A stretch of 64,000 bases of DNA from Todiramphus chloris collaris (Eukaryota > Chordata > Aves > Coraciiformes > Alcedinidae). The notes under the pieces were generated by a model, which was not told the DNA's origin, did not search any database, and was given only the letters and a program-made list of their open reading frames with translations. Where the stretch lies: contig JANVCC010000021.1 of the NCBI GenBank assembly GCA_025345505.1, forward strand, positions 29,772,316 to 29,836,315, in the 5' to 3' direction. The position numbers were made by a program, and so were the translations under genes. Of this stretch, positions 38,681-51,245 are shown one piece after another (the first letter of the stretch is position 1; every line of letters begins with the position of its first letter).

Positions 38681-40139
38681 CAGTTTTTATTGCATTCACA
38701 ATGCAAATTCCTCTGTGCTTCACACATTGGTTTTGAATAGATTCTTTGTGCTGTGCAGATTTGATTACGTTTTGAAGTCTGAATCACCACTCATATTGTA
38801 AGTTATGTTCCCAAAAATGCATTATTTTTGCTTTATTTTCATGACTTTAACAGTGATACTGGACAAACATAATCTTTTAAATGTTTTTATAGCAGTTTAA
38901 TTTAAAGACTACAATCTGATTGCCATATGGAGTAGAAATAATTTAAAAATACAGAAGAGCACTTTTCTCTGTCTGAAAATAAAAACACCATTCCTGACAG
39001 CCTGAAAATGCTTTATTTTTTGTTAGACTACGAGAAGTTACATGTAACTGTGAAGACATTACCAGATACTCTGCGTTCATGAACGTTTTACAGTGTTTTG
39101 TTCATGTCCTTCCTCTACGAAAGGAAATGGACCACTCTCTTAATTGTCTTTAATGGTAGATCCTCCTATTGAAACACCTCCTCTCCTTGCAGATGTAATG
39201 TGTAAGAGCGAGAGTCTTAAATAATTGATCATATGGAGAAAGCTGTTTATAAGATGGTTAAAAGACTGTTAAGCCTGCCAACCATAAGATAACAGAAAGA
39301 CTACTATAAGCTTTTTTTTTTAGGCGAGGTTAAGAAAATTAACACTTGTTTTTAGTTACAGTCTAAAATAGTTGCAGTCGATCTCACTTGGAAAGCCTGT
39401 TTTGAAAGTGTAAAGAAATAATATATGCTTTTGTGCTGTATTCCAAGAATTGATTTGTGTAATCCAATTTCATTATTTTAACAGACTGAAATCAATAGAA
39501 GTATTATCATCATACCTAATATATTCAGACATTATGACTCTATAGATCTTCTTGTATTACACAATATTATATTTAAATTTGAATGTTAAGTGTTTATTCT
39601 GACCCACTTATGGTCTAATGCCTAATGTCAGCAGCTTCTGAACTACAAAGTCAAATATCTCTCTTTGCTGTGTTGGCTTTATATTAATTTCTGGAGTTAC
39701 ACAGGAGTGTACCATGTAACCAAACATAAATACACAGGATAAATACTTATCAGAATGAGTTTATCTGGTAGAATTTTCTTTTTTAATTATAATTCATTAG
39801 GAAATTCAGACATCTTCCAAACAGCTTTAAAACTACATGGTAACTCAAATTAAAGTCTATACATCTTATCAAAACACATTTTGGACATTTTATCCTATTG
39901 TTTTCAATTTTTTTCTGATATTTATCCTATTTGATAAAGGTAAGAATTCATAGGAACACTGAAGGTGCAAATAAGAATAATAAGAAAAAAAGAATATACT
40001 GCTTCCAAATACATAGGATAGGGGTGCAATCAATGCTGAAATGATACAGTGCAGAATAGAAATAGTATTTATTAAAACTGCAAGAAACATATTAGTTTGT
40101 TTTTATAAAACACATTATGGATACATAGTATATTATTCA

Positions 40140-40255
40140 AAACCAAAAACAAACCCAGAAACAACACAAACAAAAAAACAAAGAAGCAAACAAAAAAACC
40201 CCAAACAAAACACAAAACAAATCAAACAAACAAAAAACCCCCCCGAAACAAAGTA
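40140..40255. repeat. CAAA-rich low-complexity tract
   Basis: Dense AACAAAC, AAAACCCC and CAAACAAACAAA units with a terminal CCCCCCC. Almost no T or G is present in about 110 bases. An apparent reading frame across it is a composition artefact. Confidence 0.88.
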
Positions 40256-41490
40256 AGAGAACTCATAGGCATTATGTTTACCAGATGAGGTATGTGCAAG
40301 ATATTTCATGTTTTAGGAATTAAAGTACTGCAGCTATAGTTCATGGCTTCACCTCTCACTTACCCCAGGCAGAACTGCCTGTATTTGCTAACCGTGACCT
40401 ACAAAATTAATCGTCATCTCTTTCTTCTCTAGGGCTGTTGAGGATAGTGTGTGCTGTTCAATGATATTTATTTGTTCAGGGTTCCAAAATATATCTACAG
40501 ATGATACCCTGGATACTAGAATTAATATACTGAATTTTAATTACTTCTTGTAGCCATATTTTAACAATTTGAAATAGAAATAATTTTATATTGGAAAAAA
40601 ACCCTCTACTTAAAGGCAGTACTGAGCCTGCCCTAAAGTCTAGGTTTGGCTACCAATGAAGCGCTCAGAAAATGTGGATACCTGTGTGCTTCAAAAAAGC
40701 AGTAGTACTTAAAAGATATTCTTTGTGTGTTAACTGTGTGGTCTGCACTATTTGACCTGGTTGGGACAACTTATTTGAACAACTAAAAATACATGATTTT
40801 GACTTAAAATTAATTAGAGAGTTTTCTATAGTATTGGATAATATCCATAAAGGTAATTAACAGGGAAAAAATATCTGTGCCAGGGTAAACTCAACCAATC
40901 GATTTGGAAAAACATCAACAACTGAAAAGGCTGTTGTTCACCTAAGGCTTTAATGCATTAACTTACGCTAGATGGACCTTTGCATGAGAATTTCCCTCAA
41001 CATTAATATTTCTCTGTTTAAAAGAAACATTAATTTTCTCCTTTTTGTGTGTGTATACTTCTTTTTGTATTAGAAATAAAGTTGAGAATGTGTTTTTGTG
41101 AAATATGTTCTTAAGTCAAAATGAATGTAGAGGTTAAGAATGATGTATTTTCATACCGTATCCTTGAATAGGTAACCTGTTGTAATAGTTAACAAATACA
41201 CACCTGGTTTTTTCCTGTCTGTAAAGGATGGAAAGATTATTAGATAATCATATTATTCCTCTATATTTTCAGGACACTTTTTAAAATATCTGATGCATTT
41301 ATTGGTACAATTAGATGAGAAGTATATTTTTTTTAATCTTTGATATCCTGTTTTTCAGAATACAACTTCCTTTACAGTCAACAAAAAAATAACTAGTCAC
41401 ATTTTACAAGCATAAGGTAAAATCATTATTGTCAGTGGTTTGGAAAGAGTACATTTCACATTTAACTAGCTCAGGTAGTAACAGAGGGAT

Positions 41491-41510
41491 GGTTTTTTTT
41501 AAAAAAAACC
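41491..41510. repeat. Perfect 20-bp A/T palindrome
   Basis: GG-T8-A8-CC is self-complementary over all 20 bases with no spacer. Confidence 0.93.
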
Positions 41511-41556
41511 TTTCCTTATTTTAATAAAACCCTAAGTAGCTTTCATGGAATTAAGA

Positions 41557-41575
41557 TTTTTTTTTTTTTTTTTTT
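41557..41575. repeat. Poly-T run (19)
   Basis: T homopolymer after TTAAGA. Confidence 0.88.
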
Positions 41576-41736
41576 GACAAATCGAGAAGTGTTTTGATCT
41601 TTTCTGGAAAATTGCAAAGCCATTGATCTTACTCCCTTCGTACTTTAGAATTTGAATTTGCCATATACTACCTTGAATTTCAAACTGGTAAAAAGCTTTT
41701 ATCTGTTAATTTGATGCTTTTAAGAAAAACACTCCG

Positions 41737-41770
41737 GCTAAACTAATAGAAGCAGCTAAACTAATAGAAG
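41737..41770. repeat. 18-bp tandem duplication
   Basis: GCTAAACTAATAGAAG occurs at 41737-41752 and again at 41755-41770, separated by CA. The copies are identical, suggesting a recent slippage duplication. Confidence 0.92.
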
Positions 41771-42905
41771 TTCTAAATATTTATTTCCTATTCTTAGTCA
41801 GTGCCTCCTGGGCTCAAAAGTGGTTTGTGACCTTTCAAGGTGCATGCTAATTTTGAAAGCAATGCTTCACTTTCATAGTTCCTTTGTGAATTTTTACCCA
41901 TGTACACTTTACACTGAACCACTGCCCTCACTTCTTAGGCAAGTTCAGTTTGCGTTTTATGGACTTTGACTTTGTAGATTTGGAACCATTTATGGTAACA
42001 GTATTAGTACATGCTTGACACTTTCTTTTATTTTCATATCTTTGTACAACTCTTGGCTGATGTAGATTAATAATTCTTCTGTAAGGTAAGGAAGTATTAT
42101 CTCCATCTAATAGGTAGTTGGTAATAAAATTAAAATGTAGATGACATATCTGATACCTTCTGGTCATACAAAAATTAAAATTCAAGAGCTTCTAATTTCT
42201 TCTGTTCTTTTGTTATAACACTCATATTTTTAACTAAAAGGACAAACTAGTTTAAAACTCATTTAGATAATATTCAGATACTTTCTTTCAACATCTCTTT
42301 TCAGATTCTTGTTGCTAACAACTAAAGATTTCTGTGGAAGGGATGCTTGGCACATGTGGTTAAGCAGAGACCTTGTAGGTGTGGGGTAATGATCTGTTTG
42401 GATTTAATTCTCGACTAGCTGAAGAGAAATCATAAGAAAATGGCAGACAGAGAAATCTGACAGGCCATCAGCTGTTTAACCAAGTGACTGACCTAGGGGC
42501 ATCTCTAAAGCTGCCAAAATAATAGTTTATGGAATCTGTCAAAAAGCCAGATCCTACTGCTAGAAGAAATATCTTCCATAATTTTGCATCCGGGCCTTTT
42601 GTATGAACATGTAGGATGAGAAAAAGAAAGCAAATATATGGTAAAGTGTATTCTGAAATGGCATTCTGAAGGTATTATTGCTTCTCTTAACACTTTTGTG
42701 AAACACACAATGCTAGTGATTCGGGGAGAGACAGAACAAAGGTAGGACCTTTGAACTGGACTAAATTTTAATTTTTTGGTGTTCATATGGTAGTTTGATA
42801 TAAAAACACTGATTAAAATATGTTTGCTAAAAGAGTAAGACTGATGTGAGCTGATGCTGCAATTGAATCAAAAAAATATTTCATCCTATTGATCAAGTTG
42901 GTATT

Positions 42906-43485
42906 TCATAGAACCATAGAATGGTTTGGGTTGGAAGGGACCGTTAAGGATCATCTAGCCCATTCTCCCTGCCATGGACCAGGACATCTTTCAGCAGATC
43001 AGGTTTCTCAAAGCCCCATCTAATCTAACCTTGAACACTTGTCCTCAGTTCCTCCAGCTTCTCTGGGCACCCTATTCTAGTGTCCCATCATCATCATTGT
43101 AAAAAAATGTCTTCCTATATCCAATCTAAATCAACACTATTTCAGTTTAATACCATTGCCCTGTGTCCTGACACTACAGACCTTGGTAAAAAGTCACTCT
43201 TCATCTTTCTTTTAAGCCCCTTTGAAGAGTGAAATGCTGCAATAAGGTCTCCCTGTAGCCTTCCCTTCTCCATGCTGAACAACCCCAAGTCTCTCACAGG
43301 ACATGTATTCCAGTCCCCTGATCATTTTTGTGGCCTGCCACGGGACCTGCTCTAACAGGTCCATGGCTATCTTATACTGTGGATCCCAGAGCTTGAAGCA
43401 GTATTCCAAGGTGGGGGTCTCAAGAGAGAGAAGTAGAGGGTGAGAATCACCTTGGCTTCTGATGCAGTCCAGGATACAATTGTTT
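42906..43485 (-). mobile_element. CR1 3'-end fragment, reverse orientation
   Basis: It starts with TCATAGAACCATAGAATGG and TTGGAAGGGACCGTTAAGGA, the CR1 tail in reverse. It then contains CTGGGCACCCTATTCTAGTG and TCCTATATCCAATCTAAAT, and protein text on the minus strand (KLWDPQYKIAMDLLEQV and MIRGLEYMSCERLG, about 43270-43400) matching the CR1 ORF2 C-terminus. It ends near CAGTCCAGGATACAATTG. About 580 bp, 5'-truncated, moderately diverged. Confidence 0.92.
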
Positions 43486-44611
43486 TCTGAAATTCTGTTA
43501 CTTTGGTGTAGAAATGTCAACAAATTGTTCATTTAAGAGATTGGAAGCATGAATCCACAAAAAATTCCTGTATATCATCAACATCATAGGAGGTAATCTT
43601 TTTTCTATGCACTGAAGCCATTTAAGAACTCATTTTGTATTTCATGCTCTTTCATATGAGGCATATCAATCACTTTTGCTTGAACTGTAGCAGTTTCCAT
43701 TGAAAGTAGAACATTTTGCTAAATTTCACTAAGATTTTCCTGCAATGTAAGCTTTCTTACAAAAAGTATGTGAGAATGGAAAAAAAAACCTACTTGCAAA
43801 TATTTTTCTGGGAAAACATGGTCAGTTGAGGCAACACTATAGTGCCACTTTTGAAATGTGTTTTCCATAGCTGAGAAGGGCAGGATGTCAACAGCAAAGA
43901 GAGAAAAATGTAAATACAAATGCATGTACACTCTTCAGATCTGATCATGATACTACATTGTGCGTATATGAATGTCTCTGTAGACGATATGGCATCTTTA
44001 TTAAATATTGTTGCTGGAAGGACAGAATCATGTTGATTCATCTGCCATTACTATGTGAATCCTCACTGTATACCACCCGTTGGTTAGCATGCAGCTTAGA
44101 TAAAACACAGTTCTCTTGTGGCCTGTTATTGAAAATCTGGTTTGATAGATGGAGGAACTACTGGCAAAGAAATACAGAACATGACTAATATAACCAATTA
44201 AAGAACAGAACAAACAAAGAGAATGCTGGAAATGTCTTACAATCTTCCTGAACTACCAGCACAAGAAAATTCCTACGTTTTATGGGTTCCAAGTGCATCA
44301 CAAAATTAAATCCAACAGTATGCCTGCAACCTTTTAAAAAGTAATTCCTTTATTTCCAAAACTGAGAGTATGTGTTTTAATATGTCCTAACTAGTGATTG
44401 AAAACTCAATTTTAAAGAAACTCAGTAATTCAATGTAAGGAACTTCATCAAATCCAGTAATTTCTCCTTGTTTCCTCAGAATTTTATGCATGCCAAAAAA
44501 GGTTTCAAGTCCTCCATGTTAGCAGCCAACTTCACATGTTTTAAAGCTAATATGTTCTTCACTTCACTTTGGGAAATGGTTACAAAGCTCTTTGGGCTGT
44601 GTAGTGACAAA

Positions 44612-44629
44612 TGTTGATTATAATCAACA
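44612..44629. repeat. Perfect 18-bp palindrome
   Basis: TGTTGATTATAATCAACA equals its own reverse complement with no spacer. It resembles a dimeric homeodomain or HNF1-like arrangement (GTTGAT...ATCAAC), but no bound factor is known here. Confidence 0.92.
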
Positions 44630-45251
44630 CTTTATACTTGCAATCTTATTAGCTGTCTGTGTGACTTCCAAAGTGACTTCAAGTCAATGTTAATAACAAA
44701 TCACTATAATGATATTCAGATTTCTAAGATAAAGTAATAACAATGCTCCTTTTCCATTTTTTTCCAGTGATTCACACTGAACATTTTAGTTTGTAAGTAA
44801 CAGTGTTGAAGACTAGTGTTGTCTAGGAAATATCAAAGAAATACACATACGCTGTAGAGGCTATTCATATTCTTATTTGCAAAATTAAAGGCATTGTCTC
44901 CCTTAGAGTGTTGATACTCTCTCCTTGCTAAGTATTGACACTGCATCTTGTGGCTGGTTGAAGTTAGATTACTCATGGTTAGGATAAAAAAGTGAGTTAT
45001 TATCCAGATAGTAAATCTTTGTCAGTTATTTCTGTTATTCACTTTGTTCTAACAGTGCAGTCTATCTTGTCAGTCGGAATATCAGATAAGTCTAAAAATT
45101 GGAATTTAGAAATTTTAAGAAGGAAGGTTGTAATCCAGAAGAATGCCTATATATGTGTTATAAAATGCGTGTTCCATATCACTCTTGTACAAACATTGAC
45201 AAAGTGGAGGACAGCGATTTCCAGTAACAGAAAGATTTGTGGAAATCTGAA

Positions 45252-45285
45252 TCTGTTGATAGCCTATTCAATGGCTATCAACAGA
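45252..45285. repeat. Perfect hairpin, 13-bp arms
   Basis: TCTGTTGATAGCC (45252-45264) and GGCTATCAACAGA (45273-45285) are exact reverse complements around the 8-base loop TATTCAAT. Confidence 0.93.
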
Positions 45286-46350
45286 ATGTCAGAAGAAAAG
45301 ATTAATTACATTATCTGCTGCAAATAATACTCTAGTTCTGCCTACAAAATGGAGAATCTCTGAAAGAACTGTTATCATATTTTGTCTATTGATTGATGCC
45401 ACCAAATTGAGAGGAGCATGGTAACATAAAATCTTTCATGAGGTATTGTTAGCAATGTACATATAATGTCTCCTTTACATATGATATCATAAGGATTTAT
45501 TGGGTTTCTGCTAAAGACAATGATAGGACCTCCTTGCTTGTGTATTTGGTGAGCTTTGAATATTTGTCCATAATGAGGTAGACAGTGGTAACGATCAACT
45601 GTCAGCTTCAAAGATTATGCCTTTTGGAAGAATGTATGATCATGTATGCAAATCTGAATTTACAAACGGCTGCAAGTTTCTATAATATAGACCACAATTA
45701 TGTCAATATGGTAGGAACTGTAGAAAAGTTACTGCATTTGTTTTCATATCATAACCAAATACAATAACTATGTACACAATATAAATATCATATTTTTCCC
45801 TTTAACATTATTAACAACTTTCAGATGTTTACTTTTTGAGTACGAGGCAATTCTGAGGTGCAAACTGAAAGTATTCAGAGATGATACTTAGTAATAACAC
45901 TGTAGGCTTGAGAGAAATCCCTTGATTTGGGGTGAAAATTTGGCAATGCTTTGATTGAGTGCTTGGAGAAGGCGCAAGTGCACATCATTCCCACTGTCGT
46001 GCCATAGTTTGTTTTGGAAAGAGATGATCACAGTGTGATTTGTCTAGTACCTTGGTTGGCACTCAGGGTGGTGCGCGTGGGTTTAAGTGTCCTGTAACCT
46101 GGTGCAACAAGTAGAGTGAGACAGGTAAGAGAGGGCTGTCTGTACCAGCTGACTGCCTGCCTTTTTGTCTGAAAGCAGGACTACACTGTGTTCCTTCTAA
46201 GTCATTATCACAGCTACTATGTATGGTATCACAGTTCCGCATCACAGTACAATACTCTGCTATCACTGTGCTGTAATAGTACATTTAGCCCCATGCCTTG
46301 CCTCTGGCACAGCGTAATGTATAATGGATCTGATGAAACCTGAAAAAGAA

Positions 46351-46400
46351 AAAAACAAACCAAACCAAACCAAACAAAACAAAAAAAAAAAAAAAAACCC
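46351..46400. repeat. A-rich CAAAC/CAAAA simple repeat ending in A17-CCC
   Basis: AACCAAACCAAACCAAACAA-type units followed by 17 A and CCC, abutting the gap. Similar low-complexity tracts occur at 40140-40255 and, on the other strand, at 36760-36875. Confidence 0.9.
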
Positions 46401-46500
46401 NNNNNNNNNNNNNNNNNNNNNNNNNNNNNNNNNNNNNNNNNNNNNNNNNNNNNNNNNNNNNNNNNNNNNNNNNNNNNNNNNNNNNNNNNNNNNNNNNNNN
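46401..46500. other. Assembly gap (100 N)
   Basis: Exactly 100 N, the customary placeholder for a gap of unknown size. The left flank is CAAAC-type repeats (about 46351-46380), A17 and CCC. The right flank is 21 consecutive G (46501-46521). Real length and content are unknown. Any reading frame crossing it is meaningless. Confidence 0.99.
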
Positions 46501-46521
46501 GGGGGGGGGGGGGGGGGGGGG
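46501..46521. repeat. Poly-G run at gap edge
   Basis: Twenty-one consecutive G directly after the N block. This length of G is rare in genomic sequence and at a gap edge may be a sequencing or gap-filling artefact. Confidence 0.9.
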
Positions 46522-48579
46522 AAGACCCCAAGGACACAGTGCAGCTCTTGAAGTTACAACACTTCAAGTGAATAGAGAGATGGAGGAGGAGAGAGGACTC
46601 TCCTGACCCTTACAGGTGAATTCTTTACATTTTGAAGCATGAAACTTCTCTTACCTGACTTTCTGTGTTAAAGCAATCATATATATGTCTTGAAATTATC
46701 AGAGGATTTCTGGAAATAGTTTTACAGTGTTATATTGACTTCTGTCATAATGCTTGGTGCAACCTGCTTTGCACACTGCAAATACAGAGAAGCAATCAGA
46801 AGACTATTATAGAATTTGTCAGTATATATTGTATTATAAAGTTTTCTGTTTTCATTTCTTGGACATGGGAAACAATATCTGCTTTAAAGCTAAATATAAC
46901 AAAACAGCCAAAAATGTTCCTTAAAGATACTTTAATTTTTGTTTGTCTAGCATATTATGCTGTTAATGAATAATCCTTTGAAAACTTTCTTTAAAATGTC
47001 TTCAAATAGTATCTTGAATAGTAGTTCATATTTTAGAGGTCTGGTGAAGACACACTAATGAGCAACTATGATAATATTTTCTCTTAGTGAAGGCAATTGT
47101 TTACAGATAGAGCCCTGTATTCCTTTCCTTCTCTTTTCATGAGTAGGAATAATACGGTTTTCATATAATGCTGTTTTAATTTCTTGGGGAAAACAGGAAT
47201 CTGCAAGAAGTCTGTAGCTGATTATTCTTGTGCACCAAATGTGAGAATAGAATCCTGCTTTCTTTGGGTGCAACTATTACTTTGGGACTAAAGCCATAAA
47301 GGCCACAAAGGTTTTGATAAAACACTGAGTAAATATCAGTGGGCTGTTTCTTCAGTCTGTGAGCCCAGTCCCCAGAACCGGTTCCTTTATGGGCACATCC
47401 ATCCCAACAAAAGTCTATAGAAGCTAAAACTGCACCACAGCAATCCACATCTAAAATCTCATTTTATTCTGACCTTGTTCTGATGCCTGAAGTACTTACA
47501 CACATGAAGAAGTTAAATTTCACATATATGATTAGACATTTGGCCTACAGTGGGTTTGTTGGATAGAATTCGACAATTCTGTTTGCAAGACTGAGTTCAC
47601 GAGTTGTAGGGACATGTAATTCCATGGGGCCATCAGACTGCCTCAACAGTGTTTAGATATTATTGTAATCAAAGAACTGTGTGCCATTACCCCAGGATCT
47701 GTGTCAAGCTGTGGATTAGGTTTATAAAAAAAACTACAAAAGCTCCTGCTGGTTGAAAGATTATGAGTATTTAGCTACATTACTGCTGTTACAGGCATGA
47801 ACACATCCTTTCAGTATTTTTGGATTGTAGCAGTGTTACAATTAATAAATTGTGTTTGTCTAGTTATAAGTTAGACTACAGTGAAAGGCTAACATTTTAT
47901 TAAGCACTACTGATTTTCTTATTGTTCTTGACTGTATAACTTAAAAGTGAAATACTCTTCTCTAACTAAACTGTACTCAAGGAATGTCAATAAAAGACAT
48001 TGTAGTCAAATCTAAGAATGTTAAATCAAGAAAATTCATGAAACACCAATAACTACCAGTAACTGTCATTCCGTTAAACCTTTTTAATTTCTTGTAACAG
48101 CAGAGTAGTGTTGCGAGAACATGAGATAATGCATACAAAAAGAAGAAAGGAACTCCTGTTTGCAAAAAGTATAGGGAAGTTGTTCCCATAATAAGTCATT
48201 CTATTAAACAAGAGACATTATTGCACTCTAGCAAAGAAAATGTAAACCAGAAAGTCTTAGGAACCAAGCATCATTGTTAGCATAATATATTGTTAGTATA
48301 AATTTTTTTCCTTCCCACATACTTTTTTTTTTTTAATTTGAAATTGCATGAGACTTGGTTAAAGAGATTGTGGATAAAGATTTGACACTTAAGGAAAAGT
48401 ATTTTTTTATATTGTTCAAAGCTGACCTCTGCTTTTAAAAAGGCTTGATCTGCACTTTTTCATCTGTTTAGAAGCATACATTTTTGGTTAAGAAATTGAA
48501 GACAATCTCTTTGTCTTTTTCCTAAGCTGGGGAGGTTGAGATAAAAAAGAATGCCTGCTTTAAAAGTCACACATGGCTG

Positions 48580-49280
48580 TAATTTAAGATTTTTTTTTTT
48601 TCCTCATTGTCCATAACAGTTGAAAGAAACCTTCAATGAAAGTTTATTAACTAGGCCAATGCCCGAGGCAATAAAGGTTCATTTATTACCAGTTTCTTGG
48701 CTGTTTTTCTTCTCCTATTTTTCCGTTAAACTCATAGTGTAAGATAATACTTCACAAAATTAAACCTTTGACCTTCTGTGGAGTTAAGTCGCCTTTGATT
48801 AGATAAAGTAACAATTTATGGTCCAGCGTGAGGTTGCACATGAAATGAATAATGCAACAGACTGAATGAGAACTGAGAATCTATTGCTTTTGAAAAGATG
48901 ACTGTTGTTTGAGAAAGAATGTTCTCTCTTAATTGTATTGTATTGATGCTGTATGCATTCCAGTAGGATTTTAAACTGTTGCTGAAAAGTACAATACAGC
49001 CAAGCAATTATGCAGTATACATTGTTTTAATTCTGTCACAATCACACCAAGCCAATAATAAATTCACAGATTACAAAACCCTGTTAGGCTATAAGAGTTA
49101 GCAATTTGTTGTGATATTTGAAATGCACTTTACAATTTCACTTTTTACTCCTCAGTGCAAAGGAATAAATCCACACAAAAAGAATAACTTTATGGAATGT
49201 AAGTCCATCAGTTCGGTAAATAGCAAATATTAGTGATAAAATAATTAAATTTACACTTTTTTTTTTATAATGTCATTGAA
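48580..49280. promoter_or_regulatory. Candidate conserved noncoding stretch (intron)
   Basis: Contains GGCAATAAAGGTTCATTTAT, AAACCTTTGACCTTCTG and GTCGCCTTTGATTAGATAAAG (TCF/LEF-like CTTTGAT near 48793 joined to a GATAA), then GCACATGAAATGAATAATGC. The sequence looks constrained and repeat-free. Not tested. Confidence 0.4.
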
Positions 49281-50870
49281 CCTGCCAGTAGTTCTCACTC
49301 AGAAAATACAGTCTTATTATTAAGTTTCACATACTTTTAACAAAACACATCAAGAGAACATTACTTCTTTCTAAGTCAATGTTTTATTTCTGCAAATGTG
49401 TTGTTAATTGTGGAGACACATTGTAAGTAAAAAAGATTTTTAGATTTGAAGATTGCTGTGGAAATTTAGCTCTCTTCCTTGTTTATTTTAAATGCAATAC
49501 CCAGACCTCAAAATTCATATTGCAATTTAGGAGTAGTTACAGGAAAAAGGTCTGATTAGTCTGATGAACAACAGATGGTTTGAGCCTCACATACATTGAT
49601 TTTCTCTCAGTGCAAGACTGGCAATTTCATTTTAGTTGCACTAGTCTAAACCAGATCACATGGCTGATTTTTTCAAAGTATTCCTTCTTTAACAATATTA
49701 AAGTGTGAGTAGTTATTTCACTGGTTTTTTGGTTTTGTTTTCTTTTTTTACTGAATCCTGTAGTAATAAACATTTGAAAGATGTTAAAAATGGCCTGGAT
49801 GAGCAGTTTGTGCCTAACCACACAAGTTGAGCAGGAAAATACATCTAGAATGGCCAGACAAGAATTTCTTGGCTATCCCAAAAGAACAGGTAATGACATT
49901 TTTAGGGTATGCTAATACTGCTGTGTAGGATCAGTCCAGTTACCTTAAGAAAAATAAAGCTTTGGGATAACTGTGCCATTCCAGGCCTACACTATACATA
50001 ACAAATGCTACTAATGAAACAGTATATTTTAGCAGAACATTATGGTGTAGTCTGAAGTTCCCCTTTCTGCAATCCAGTTTATGTAATCAGACCTCTGTCC
50101 TCCTGCAGATTGCTTTCCCCTTCTTGTTTTATGTGTTGCACTATATAAAACACCCATTAGATCAGAGACTAAGGTTAAGATACTATTTCATTTGAAATAA
50201 CTGGGAGGCAGCATAATAAGCTACCAAAAACTTGTACCTGAAATGCTGAAATCCATGAAACCAGTGAAATAATCTACAGTGATCGGGGTCAAGTCCTAGA
50301 AGGTAACCCTGCCTTTCTTTCTCTGCTGGTGTTTTTCAGATTTTAGGAAAAATTTTACCCAAGAACCTCAATAGGAAACTGGGAATTAAGTCAAGAAAAG
50401 ACATTAATTATTTTCAAGTCAGTACAATTGAAGTAAACTATAAGAAAAATGATTAATTATTGATTTTTAATAATGTAAGGTGCTGTTTCAGAATTTAGAT
50501 GAGATTTGGATCTCCTCCCATGCAAAGAATGAAGTGTTTTTTTAGAATGAACTTTCCATCAAATAAATGAAACTAAAGGTAATACACTGCTGACAGCTGT
50601 ATTTTGTTTTTCTGCCTGTTCTGTGATAGCAAAGGGAAGGTATCTTGAAAATCATCTCAAAGTCCTAAAGAACAAGGTTATGGAAATATGTATATATATT
50701 ATTAGATTTTTTAATGTACTCATAAATATGTATAAATGTATGATATATATAAAGGAAGGTAATAGTTATATTAAGGAAGTTATTTATTGGAATAAATATT
50801 AGGAATTATAATTACTACTAGACGTAGTTAATGTGAAGGATGTTAAAAGTGAATTAAGATCAATTACTGA

Positions 50871-50891
50871 TTTATTTATTTATTTATTTTA
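50871..50891. repeat. TTTA tetramer repeat
   Basis: About five TTTA units ending in TTTTAAG. Confidence 0.82.
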
Positions 50892-51211
50892 AGTTGTCCA
50901 AGTACCAAGTTTGGGCATACAATTTAAAAATGTGTATTTTGAGACATATGTAAGGCTGTAATTAGAGGTCCTTTTATTTTATCCTTCACAAATAGGGTGT
51001 GCTGTAAGCTGCTCTTGCCATAAAAACTGAAAGGTTTAATAACTCTGTTTTAAGGCAGGCAATAGTATTGGAAGGCAGAAACCCTGGATGTGATTTAGTG
51101 CCCACCGATAATTTGTACACATTTTGAAAATCTGTCATGATGTATGACAGCTCTCCCAGATATTTTGCTTTTAAAACAGAATTGTTTTCTGAAGATGTTA
51201 TGGTTTTTTTT

Positions 51212-51213
<2 letters not shown>

Positions 51214-51244
<31 letters not shown>
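51214..51244. repeat. Poly-T run (31)
   Basis: Uninterrupted T run preceded by GGTTTTTTTTGG. Apparent open frames of poly-Phe or poly-Lys over it are not genes. Confidence 0.92.

Positions 51245-51245
<1 letters not shown>

Noticed and set aside
40041-40256. Lys/Gln/Thr/Asn-rich open frame
   Set aside because: Low-complexity CAAA tract, not a gene.
46229-46567. Open frames spanning the N block
   Set aside because: The middle is unknown sequence, and the edges are homopolymers.
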